Below, piece by piece: positions 1-7,518 of a stretch of 64,000 bases of DNA (position 1 is its first letter; the number at the start of each line of letters is the position of its first letter). Position numbers and translations under genes: made by a program. The stretch is from Streptomyces sp. SID4985. Its GTDB lineage: Bacteria > Actinomycetota > Actinomycetes > Streptomycetales > Streptomycetaceae. The stretch lies in NCBI RefSeq assembly GCF_009863025.1, contig NZ_WWIR01000680.1, positions 1-64,000 on the forward strand, written 5' to 3'. The notes below the pieces were generated by a model that saw only the letters and a list, made by a program, of their open reading frames with translations, was not told the DNA's origin and made no database searches.

Positions 1-1103
1 GTCGGCCGGGCCGGGCACATCCGCTCGGCGAAGGAGCGCTTGACCCGGCGGGGCAGACCGGGGCCGAGGCCGACGTACTCCAGGCGGTGACCGTCGGGCA
101 GGGCGGCGAGCAGGGTCTTGGCTCCCCGGCCGGTGATGCCGGTGTGGCGCAGTTCGAGTCGGCGCAGCGCGCTGCCGGGCAGGGCGTCGGCGAGGGCCTG
201 GGCGCCTTCGTCGCCGGTCGCGTTGCCGGGGGCGCCGAGGCTGCGCTCGGACATGGCGCGTCCGAGGTCGAGGTGTTCGATGCCGTCGAGGGCGTCGGCG
301 AGGGCGCGGGCGCCGCCGGGTCCGATGCCGTTGCCGCCGAGGCCCAGGCGCAGGGGGTGGGCGGGGTCTGCCGCGCGGGCGAGGACGGCGGTGCCCTCGT
401 CGCCGAGGTGGTTGGCCGTCAGGTACAGCTCGCGCACGCCCGCGTCCCGGACGAGGGCAGCGAGCAGCGGGGCCTCGGCGGCGGTCAGACCGTTGCCCCC
501 GAGGAAGAGCCGCTCCAGCGGGGCCGGGCGGTCCAGCAGGGCGTCCACGAGGAGGCGTACGCCTTCGGCGCCGATGCCGGAGTTGACCAGGTCGAGGGTG
601 CGCAGCGTGGTGTTGCGGCGCAGGAGTGCGGCGAGGGTGCGGGCGCCGTCCGTCATGACGGGGTTGCGCTTGAGCCAGAGGGCGCGCAGGGCGGTGTCGT
701 CGGCGAGGGCTCCGGCGAGGGCGGTCACGCCGTCCGGGCCGATGCGGTTGCAGCCGAGGTAGAGGGTGTGCACACCGTGGGCGGCGGTGTCGCTCAGGGC
801 GGCGGCGACGGAGCGGGCACCTTGGTCGCCGAGGGCGTTGGTGCCAAGCAGCAGGTGGGCGGCGTGCGGGGAGGCGGCGGCCACGGGCAGCAGCCGGGCG
901 GCGCCGTCGGGCCCGAGGCCCTGCTTGCACAGGTCCACCCGACCGTCGGCGCGCAGGGTGCCGAGCGGGAACGTCTCGTCGGCGACCGGGGAAACCGGGT
1001 CCGCGAGGCGGTCGAGCAGCGGGCCGAGCGCCGCGGGGTCGGCCAGTGGCAGGTCGGGGTGCTCGATCGCCGGGCAGCGTACGGGCGTCGTCGGCTGGGT
1101 CAT
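1..1103 (-). CDS. Leucine-rich-repeat protein, ribonuclease-inhibitor type (3' end off the window)
   Basis: The reverse strand is open from an ATG at 1103 to the window edge, giving at least 367 residues starting MTQPTTPVRCPAIEHPDLP. From about residue 50 it is a run of roughly 28-residue leucine-rich repeats with the pattern L-x-L-x-x-N-x-hydrophobic-G-x-x-G (for example LYLGCNRIGPDG and LWLKRNPVMTDG). This is the ribonuclease-inhibitor/NLR subclass, which forms a curved protein-binding scaffold. No signal peptide or catalytic motif is visible, so a cytoplasmic binding role is inferred and the ligand is unknown. A GTG lies immediately upstream of the ATG and could be the true start. The C-terminus is missing. 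Confidence 0.8.
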   Translation of the reverse strand, partial: MTQPTTPVRCPAIEHPDLPLADPAALGPLLDRLADPVSPVADETFPLGTLRADGRVDLCKQGLGPDGAARLLPVAAASPHAAHLLLGTNALGDQGARSVAAALSDTAAHGVHTLYLGCNRIGPDGVTALAGALADDTALRALWLKRNPVMTDGARTLAALLRRNTTLRTLDLVNSGIGAEGVRLLVDALLDRPAPLERLFLGGNGLTAAEAPLLAALVRDAGVRELYLTANHLGDEGTAVLARAADPAHPLRLGLGGNGIGPGGARALADALDGIEHLDLGRAMSERSLGAPGNATGDEGAQALADALPGSALRRLELRHTGITGRGAKTLLAALPDGHRLEYVGLGPGLPRRVKRSFAERMCPARP

Positions 1104-1176
1104 CACACTCCACCGGTCCTTCGCCGGGGACCGGCGGTCCGCGTCGGCACCAGGCCGACATGAGAAGAAGTAGGTG

Positions 1177-1249
1177 CAAGACCGGTCGGATTCGAACCGA
1201 CGTCCTCCAGCTTGATGCGTGGGCGCGACGACCTCTGCGCTACGGCCTT
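1177..1249 (-). tRNA. tRNA-like element with a poorly paired anticodon arm (possible pseudo-tRNA)
   Basis: Read on the reverse strand, this 73-nt element has a 7-bp acceptor stem (AAGGCCG with CGGTCTT), a GCGC/GCGC D-stem and a perfect T-arm (GTCGG TTCGAAT CCGAC). The acceptor pairing continues outward to an 11-bp helix (GTGCAAGGCCG with CGGTCTTGCAC). The middle section, CACGCATCAAGCTGGAG, does not fold into a normal 5-bp anticodon stem with a 7-nt loop. The best U33-like position gives CAA as the anticodon, but the flanking stem is mismatched. No CCA is encoded. It is either a degenerate tRNA or a non-canonical tRNA-like RNA; I do not assign an isotype. Confidence 0.55.
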
Positions 1250-1311
1250 GCACGAGCGATCTTAGCCGTGCGAGAACAGATTTTCGATCACTGGTTCGAG
1301 TGAATCCCGCC

Positions 1312-2220
1312 TCAATCCGGCTTGCTCAGCAGCCGCGTCACACTGTCGCCCACCTCCGCCGTGATCCGCCCCTCGCACTCCAACCCGACCGCCGTCGCCA
1401 GATCCCTCCCGTGCAAGTCCGCCAGGGCTTCCGCGAGTTCCGCGAAGGACGCGGCGGCGGTGCGGCTACGGGACAGGCCCGTCAGGGCGCTCGCCACTCC
1501 GACGAACGCGGCGGGCCACCACCAGACGGCGAGCAGCAGGTAGGCCACGCCCCAGGCGCTCAGCCGGGCCGCCGTGCTCAACGCGCCTCGCGCGGTGCCG
1601 AGTTCCGTACGGGTGCTGTCGGGCGCGAGAAGCCACAGGTGCGGCCAGGCGGTCGAGAGGTCGAGGCGGTAGGCGCGCCAGACGCGCTGGTCGGGGGCCG
1701 CGACCCGGTCCCCCGTCCAGAACGGGTGGCGGGGCCGGACCAGGGCGATCCGGTTGCGTTCGGCGTAGCGCGCTTCCGCCTCGTCGGTCAGAGCATCGGC
1801 GTCGCCGCGGCCGCTCAGCCTGGCGCGTCCGGCGGCGACCAGCGCCGTACGGTAGTCGGCGTCGGCGGTGCGCCACTGGCGCAACCGGCGTGCGGCCAAC
1901 AGGCGGGTCAGCGGGCCCCGGGGCGCCATGAGCCAGGTCCGCTCGATCAGAGCGCCGAGCCCCTGCGCGGCCGTGCCGGTCAGCGCGGCCCCGGCGAGAA
2001 CGGCGACCGCCGCGACCGCGAGGGCGCCCGGACTGTGGGCGCCGGGAGCCTCCGCCAGGGAGTCCAGTCGGGTCCGCAGCCGCCCGGTGTCGTACCAGTG
2101 GCGCTGGCCCAGGGTCACCGCCGTGGCCAGCGCCACCAGGTACACCAGTCCGGGGATGGCCAGCAGGGCGAGCCAGCGTTCGGCCATCTTGCCGCTCAGC
2201 GCGCCGAGGAACGCGTTCAC
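1312..2220 (-). CDS. Membrane protein of unknown function, next to the CHAT protease locus
   Basis: This 302-aa protein is not recognised. It has a hydrophobic N-terminal segment (ALLAIPGLVYLVALATAV), a second around residues 55-75, and a C-terminal hydrophobic stretch rich in Trp and Ala (LLLAVWWWPAAFVGVA). The soluble part between them is Arg-rich. The start is a GTG at 2220 that overlaps the stop of the upstream gene (GTGA), so the two genes should be translationally coupled. They are transcribed away from the TPR-CHAT gene, with 143 bases between the divergent starts. A membrane partner or effector for the CHAT protein is a guess from position only. Confidence 0.72.
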   Translation of the reverse strand: MNAFLGALSGKMAERWLALLAIPGLVYLVALATAVTLGQRHWYDTGRLRTRLDSLAEAPGAHSPGALAVAAVAVLAGAALTGTAAQGLGALIERTWLMAPRGPLTRLLAARRLRQWRTADADYRTALVAAGRARLSGRGDADALTDEAEARYAERNRIALVRPRHPFWTGDRVAAPDQRVWRAYRLDLSTAWPHLWLLAPDSTRTELGTARGALSTAARLSAWGVAYLLLAVWWWPAAFVGVASALTGLSRSRTAAASFAELAEALADLHGRDLATAVGLECEGRITAEVGDSVTRLLSKPD

Positions 2221-2696
2221 GGACGGCGCACCCTGAACTCGCGCAGCGTCTCGCCGAAGATCCGGCAGGCCGGACGACCGTCGCCCTCGGACGGCGGTAC
2301 CTCGACCCGGGCGCAGTGGCCGCGCGGACAGACGAGTGCGTGGAGCAGCGGGTGTCCGGGGCCGCTGCCGGGGAAACTCCGGTACGGGGGCGGGGCGTCG
2401 GTGCGGTAGGAACCAAGTCCGGAGCTGAGCCCGGAGACGAGGAGCAGATCCTCCAACTCGTCGAAGTCTTCTTCCAGTTCCTCGGGCGGACGGCCGCCGC
2501 GCACCTCCGAGGTGATGTACTCCGTCAGAAGGCGCACCGGCGGATCGAGGTCCTCCGTCCCCGGGGAGGTGGCCAGCCAATGGCACAGGGCCGCCAGCCG
2601 CTCGTGCCCGAACCCGTCCGCTCCCCCGTCCATACCGTCACCGAACACGCCCGCGTCGGCGCCGAGTCCACCCGCGCCGTCGCCGAGTCCGCCCAT
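2217..2696 (-). CDS. Hypothetical acidic protein coupled to the membrane-protein gene
   Basis: This is a 159-aa protein with no recognised family. The first 28 residues are Gly/Asp-rich low complexity (MGGLGDGAGGLGADAG). The middle is strongly acidic (EELEEDFDELEDLLL), and the C-terminal third has a Cys-Pro-Arg-Gly-His-Cys stretch and a lone Cys near the end. Its stop overlaps the GTG start of the downstream membrane protein by 4 nt, so they form a two-gene unit. It reads divergently from the TPR-CHAT gene. A later start within the Gly-rich leader is possible. Confidence 0.6.
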   Translation of the reverse strand: MGGLGDGAGGLGADAGVFGDGMDGGADGFGHERLAALCHWLATSPGTEDLDPPVRLLTEYITSEVRGGRPPEELEEDFDELEDLLLVSGLSSGLGSYRTDAPPPYRSFPGSGPGHPLLHALVCPRGHCARVEVPPSEGDGRPACRIFGETLREFRVRRP

Positions 2697-2839
2697 CGCC
2701 GCACCTCCATGGATCAGCCGGTCGTCGCAAGCTCACCACAACGAGCGTGACAGCGGGGCTTCGTGGGTAAAATCGGGCTTCGGAGTTCCCGCCGCGCACT
2801 ACGGTCGAGAGCCCACAGTCAGCCGCACGGGGGCGGGCG

Positions 2840-5800
2840 ATGCCAGACGTCATGGGACCGGACAGGGAGTCCCTCGAACGGGTCGTCGCGCTGGTCGGAC
2901 AGTTCCAGCGCACCGGTGACCGCCGTCCCCTGGACAGCGGTACCGAGATCTGCCGGGCGGTGCTGAGCACCGAGCCCGCGGCCCCGCACGTGCGGACCAC
3001 CTGGGAGTCGACCCTGCGGCTGACCCTGGTCCTGCGCTGGGCGGCCTTCCGCGACCGGCGCGACCTGGACGAGTCGATCGAGCTGGGCCGCCGGCTGGTG
3101 GTGCGCCAGACCGTACGCGAACAGGATCTGCGACTGCTGGGCCGTATGCTCGCGGACCGCTTCGAACTCGACCGGGACCAGGCCGACATGGAGTCCGCGA
3201 TCGAGGTATTACGGCGTGCAGCCGATATGCCCGAGGACGGGACGAACCAGCTCTCGGCGACGCTCGACACCCTGTCGTCCTTACTGCGCGAACGCGCCAG
3301 GATCACCGGCAGCACGGCCGATCTGGCCGAGGCGGAACGGTTGCAGCGCCATGCCCTCAATCTGCTGGCCGATGTTCCCGAGAACGCGCAGGACATCGAG
3401 ACACATCGCAACAACCTGGCGGCCACGCTCCAACTCGCCCTCAAGTTCGACCCCTCCCCCGCCGTCGCGCATGAGGCGGTGCACCTGCTGCGGGCAGTCC
3501 TCGCGGCGATGCCCGCAGACGCTCCCCGGCACACGGCGGCCCTGTTCAATCTCGCCACGGCATCCTTCGTACGGGCCGAACTCACTGGTGACGCCGCCGA
3601 CATCGAGGAGATGATCACGGCGTGCCGGGCCGCCCGCGCCGCCACGCCCCGAGGTCATCCGTCGCACGCGCGCGGCCTGGCCGAATTCGGCGTCGCCCTG
3701 CGCCTCGCGTCCGAACACACCGAGGACACCGAACTGCTGGAAGAGGCCGTGACGTTGTTGCGTGAGGCGGTCGCGGGCACCGTTCCGGGCAGCCCGTCAC
3801 ACCCGCAACGGCTGAACAGCCTCGGCAACGCCCTGCAACGACTGGGTGAACGCAGAGGCGACGCACTGCTGTTGGACCAGGCGGTGAAGACCCTGCGGGA
3901 AGCCGTCGGGGGGCCGTCCCCGGAACTCCCGGACCACTTCGGCCGCTTGACCAACCTGGCCGTCGCCCTGCGCGAGCGCCACCACCAGACCGGCGACCTC
4001 GCCGCCCTGCGCGAAGCGGCCCAACTGGCCCGGCTCGCCCCGAGCTTCCCCCACTTCCCGCGCGAGTCCGCCCAGCAGTTGGCCAACCTCGGTGTCGTCC
4101 TCCAGACCTGGCACGACCGTACGGCGGACCCCGGTGCCGCCGTCGAGGCCGTCGAAGTGGCCCGGCAGGCCCTCGCCCTCACCCACGAGGACTCCCCCGA
4201 GCACGCCTCGCGGCTGAACCATCTCGGCAACGCCCTGCACCAGCGGTTCCGGAGCGGCGGCGACCCGGCCGACCTGGACGAGTCCGTCGACGCGCTGAAC
4301 CTCGCGGTGGCGGGCACGGCGTACGGCAGCCCGGAGCACGCGAGTTATCTGCACAACCTGGGCCTCACCCTGCTCACCGCGGCCCGTCTGGCCGAGGACC
4401 CGGCGCTCTTGGACCGGGCGGTTTCCACGCTCGGCCGTGCGGTATGGGCATCCGCCACCGGCACGGCCCACACCGCCGGATATCTCCAGTCCTACGCCTC
4501 GGGGTTGCGCACCCTGCACCTCGTGACCGAGAACCCCGCCATCCTGCGCGCGGCCGAGGACGCCTACCGACAGGTGGCCCGGATCGAGGCGCTTCCGGCC
4601 GCGCGGCGCGTCCTGGCCGCCTGCGACTGGGGTGCCGCAGCGGCCGACGGCAGCCGGTGGCAGGAGGCGCTCGAAGGGTTCGAACTCGCCCTCTCACTGC
4701 TGCCGTTCAGCATCACCCGGCGGCTCGCCCGCGACGATCAGGAGCACGAGCTCGTCAGTGTGCAGGGGCTCGCCGCCGACGCCGCCGCCTGCGCCGTACG
4801 GCTCGGCAGGCTCGACCACGCCGTACTGCTCCTGGAGCAGGGGCGCGGGGTACTGCTCGGCCAGGCGATCGCCGAGCGCGCCGAGTTGGAGCGGCTACGC
4901 GCCGAACACCCCCTGACCGCCGAGCGGTTCGTGCATCTGCGCCAGCTCATCGAGTCGACCGATTCCGACGCGCCCGACGACGGAAGCATCGCCGATCTGC
5001 GGCACACCCTCGCGGCCCGCTGGGAGCAACTGGTCACCGAGATCCGCACGCTGCCCGGCTTCGCGGGTTTCCTCGGGGCGCCCACGTACGCCGAGGTCCT
5101 GGCCTGCTCGGAGGACGGTCCCGTCGTGGTCGTGTACTCCAGCGTCTACCGGAGCGACGCCCTGATCGTGCGGCCGGACGGTGTGACACCGGTGCCGCTG
5201 CCCGGGGTGACTCCCGAGGTGCTGGAGAGGCAAGTGGCGCTGCTGCATGGCGCGTTGGCCGCCGCCGCGATGCCTGGACAGGAGCGGGAAGCTCAGGGCG
5301 CGGTCGCGGAGGTGCTGGGCTGGACGTGGGACCGTGTCGCGGAGCCGGTGCTCCGCGAGCTGGGCCTGCTCGACCCGCCCGCCGACGACGCGTGGCCCCG
5401 GCTGTGGTGGTCGTCGGGCGGCGCGCTCGCCGCGCTTCCGCTGCACGCGGCGGGCCACCACGAGGAGCCGCCGGACCCCCAGCCCCGGACGGCCCCCCGT
5501 TCTCAGGCGGACCCCCGGCCGCAGGCGGTGCTCGACCTCGTCGTCTCGTCCTACACGCCGACCATCCGCGCCCTGTCCTACGCCCGCGCCCGCGCGGCCG
5601 GCCGCACCCCGGCGGGCGGCCTGCTCGCGGTGGTCGTGCCCGACGCGCCCGGCACCCGGCCCCTCGGCGGCGTCCGCCGGGAGATGCGGGAGTTGCGCGC
5701 GCTGCTCCCGGTCCCCGGCGTGCTCGCGGGCCCGCGTGCGACGCGCGGCAACGTGCTGGGCGTCCTGTCCGCGCACCCGTATGTGCACTTCGCCTGCCAC

Positions 5801-6226
5801 GGGGTGAGCGACCCGGAGAATCCGTCGCGGGCCCGGCTGCTCGTGCACGACCACCGGGAGCATCCCTTGACGGTGCGTCACATCTCGCGTCTCGACCTGC
5901 CGTACGCCCGGCTCGCGGTGCTGTCCGCGTGCGACACGGCGCGGGGTTCGGACCTGCTGGCGGACGAGGCGATCCACATCACCTCGGCCTTCCAGATCGC
6001 CGGATATCCGCACGCGATCGGCACGTTGTGGCCCGTGCACGACGCGGTGGCGGTGCGCATGACCAGAAGCCTCTACCGCCATCTGCGGACCGGCATACCG
6101 GCCGCGTCCCTCGCCCTCGACACGGACCGGGCCGCGCTCGCGCTGCACCACGCCGTACGACAGTGCCGTACCGCCTTCCGCAACAGCCCGAGCCTCTGGG
6201 CGGCCCATGTGCACTCCGGGGCGTGA
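2840..6226 (+). CDS. TPR-CHAT protein (caspase/separase-like protease with tetratricopeptide repeats)
   Basis: This 1128-aa protein is built mostly of helical tetratricopeptide-like repeats from about residue 60 to 640 (recurring patterns such as LNSLGNALQRLGERRGD and LNHLGNALHQRF). A CHAT domain occupies about residues 830-1128. The CHAT catalytic pair is present: His987 in HFACHG and Cys1031 in VLSACDTARG. CHAT proteases are relatives of caspases; in bacteria some are activated through their TPRs and cleave partner proteins in defence or cell death. The target here is unknown. Codons 124 and 148 (3209-3211 and 3281-3283) are TTA, the rare codon read by the bldA tRNA, so translation is probably tied to development. 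Start choice: ATG after a GGGGGCGGGCG stretch, with only a weak ribosome site. Confidence 0.9.
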   Translation: MPDVMGPDRESLERVVALVGQFQRTGDRRPLDSGTEICRAVLSTEPAAPHVRTTWESTLRLTLVLRWAAFRDRRDLDESIELGRRLVVRQTVREQDLRLLGRMLADRFELDRDQADMESAIEVLRRAADMPEDGTNQLSATLDTLSSLLRERARITGSTADLAEAERLQRHALNLLADVPENAQDIETHRNNLAATLQLALKFDPSPAVAHEAVHLLRAVLAAMPADAPRHTAALFNLATASFVRAELTGDAADIEEMITACRAARAATPRGHPSHARGLAEFGVALRLASEHTEDTELLEEAVTLLREAVAGTVPGSPSHPQRLNSLGNALQRLGERRGDALLLDQAVKTLREAVGGPSPELPDHFGRLTNLAVALRERHHQTGDLAALREAAQLARLAPSFPHFPRESAQQLANLGVVLQTWHDRTADPGAAVEAVEVARQALALTHEDSPEHASRLNHLGNALHQRFRSGGDPADLDESVDALNLAVAGTAYGSPEHASYLHNLGLTLLTAARLAEDPALLDRAVSTLGRAVWASATGTAHTAGYLQSYASGLRTLHLVTENPAILRAAEDAYRQVARIEALPAARRVLAACDWGAAAADGSRWQEALEGFELALSLLPFSITRRLARDDQEHELVSVQGLAADAAACAVRLGRLDHAVLLLEQGRGVLLGQAIAERAELERLRAEHPLTAERFVHLRQLIESTDSDAPDDGSIADLRHTLAARWEQLVTEIRTLPGFAGFLGAPTYAEVLACSEDGPVVVVYSSVYRSDALIVRPDGVTPVPLPGVTPEVLERQVALLHGALAAAAMPGQEREAQGAVAEVLGWTWDRVAEPVLRELGLLDPPADDAWPRLWWSSGGALAALPLHAAGHHEEPPDPQPRTAPRSQADPRPQAVLDLVVSSYTPTIRALSYARARAAGRTPAGGLLAVVVPDAPGTRPLGGVRREMRELRALLPVPGVLAGPRATRGNVLGVLSAHPYVHFACHGVSDPENPSRARLLVHDHREHPLTVRHISRLDLPYARLAVLSACDTARGSDLLADEAIHITSAFQIAGYPHAIGTLWPVHDAVAVRMTRSLYRHLRTGIPAASLALDTDRAALALHHAVRQCRTAFRNSPSLWAAHVHSGA

Positions 6227-6317
6227 CCCGGCGGAAGAGCCCGAAGCCCGGCGGAAGAACCCGAACCCCGGCCGAAGATCCCGAAGAGGAAGCCGACGAG
6301 AAGGAGTTGGTCGCGAC

Positions 6318-7475
6318 ATGGCCCCCCTGTGGCGCAGGAAGCGCGACGACGAACCACCGCAGCGGCCACCCACGGCTCCCGCCGATCCGGACCAGCCCCG
6401 GGCGGCCGACCTGGTGGTGACGATGCTGAACGACGACGGCGGGGAGGAGGAGATCGTCCGGGTCGGCCTTCCCCCGCACGAGTTCTACGGCATGAAGGCC
6501 AACGCCGCCTACGAACGGCTCGGCCCCGAACACCCCGACACACTACTGGCGTTCCGCGACTACGCCCGCGCACTGGCGGGAATGGAAGGCCGCCGTGAGG
6601 AGGCTCTCGAACGCCTCATGGATCTGGTGCGCCTCCAGACGCAACTGCTCGGCTTCGTGCACGCGGACACCTTGACCACCGCCGCCGACATCGCCGATCT
6701 GCTGCAGAGCATGGGTGATCCCGGAAAGGCGGAGGAGGTCTGGCGCAGCGTCTGGACGGCCCGGTCCGAACTGCTCGGCCGCGACCACCCCGACACCCTG
6801 AGCAGTGCGAGCGGCCTGGCACGCGCACTGGAGCAACTCCGGCGCGAACCCGAGGCGGTGGGGCTCCGCCGGGACGTACTGGAACGCCGCAAGCGGCAGC
6901 TCGGGATTGACCATCCCACGGTGCTGCACGACACCGGGCAGCACGCGGCCGCGCTGATCAGATGCGGCCGCTGGGCCGAGGGGGAGGCGGAACTGCGCGC
7001 TCTTCTGGCCCTGTTGGAGCGGCGTGGCGAGCGCGACGGTGAGATCGGTCTCTCCGCCCAGGCCAACCTCGGGGCCGCGCTGTGCCGGCTGGAACGGCTC
7101 GACGAGGCCGAGGCGGTGATGCGTACCGTGCTCGCCACCCAGCAACGGACCAACGGCTCCGCGCACTCGGACACGCAGTCCACCCGGAACAACCTCGCGG
7201 CCGTCCTGCACGCCCGGGAACGGTACGGGGAGGCAGTCGTGATCCTCCGCGAGGTGCTGTCCGAGGCCGCCGCGAGGAAGGGGGACGGCCACCCCGACAC
7301 CGTCCATGCCCGCGACAACCTGGCCAACGTCCTGATCGACGCGGGCGAACGCATCGAGGCCGCCGCACTACTGCGCCGCTGCCAGTCCGACTACACCCGC
7401 GTCTACGGCCAGGATCACCCCCTGACCCGGACGGCGGCCGAACGTCTGGCGTGGCTTCGGGACAACCCCACTTAG
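6318..7475 (+). CDS. TPR protein, kinesin-light-chain-like repeats
   Basis: This 385-aa soluble protein has tandem repeats of about 42 residues bearing the H-P-D-T signature (GPEHPDTLLAF, GRDHPDTLSSA, GDGHPDTVHAR). These are typical of kinesin-light-chain/NPHP3-type TPRs, which act as protein-interaction solenoids. The start at 6318 is preferred over in-frame upstream codons because AAGGAG lies 11 nt before it. It follows the TPR-CHAT gene by 91 nt on the same strand, so the two are likely co-transcribed. No enzymatic domain is visible. A role as adaptor or sensor for the CHAT protein is inferred from position. Confidence 0.82.
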   Translation: MAPLWRRKRDDEPPQRPPTAPADPDQPRAADLVVTMLNDDGGEEEIVRVGLPPHEFYGMKANAAYERLGPEHPDTLLAFRDYARALAGMEGRREEALERLMDLVRLQTQLLGFVHADTLTTAADIADLLQSMGDPGKAEEVWRSVWTARSELLGRDHPDTLSSASGLARALEQLRREPEAVGLRRDVLERRKRQLGIDHPTVLHDTGQHAAALIRCGRWAEGEAELRALLALLERRGERDGEIGLSAQANLGAALCRLERLDEAEAVMRTVLATQQRTNGSAHSDTQSTRNNLAAVLHARERYGEAVVILREVLSEAAARKGDGHPDTVHARDNLANVLIDAGERIEAAALLRRCQSDYTRVYGQDHPLTRTAAERLAWLRDNPT

Positions 7476-7494
7476 AGAAAACCCAGTTGGACAT

Positions 7495-7512
7495 CCGAGG
7501 CGCAACCCTCGG
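7495..7512. terminator. Possible short hairpin between convergent genes
   Basis: CCGAGG-CGCAAC-CCTCGG forms a 6-bp stem in the 43-bp gap between the TPR gene and the oppositely oriented MFS gene. It is short and lacks a T-run, so it is only a weak bidirectional terminator candidate. Confidence 0.35.
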
Positions 7513-7518
7513 GCGGAT

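Noticed and set aside
1177-1249. Assigning a Leu (CAA) isotype to the tRNA-like element
   Set aside because: The anticodon stem does not pair, so an isotype cannot be supported.
4444-6420. 658-codon plus-strand frame inside the CHAT gene
   Set aside because: Arg-rich, low-quality composition; it is the +1 shadow of the CHAT frame.
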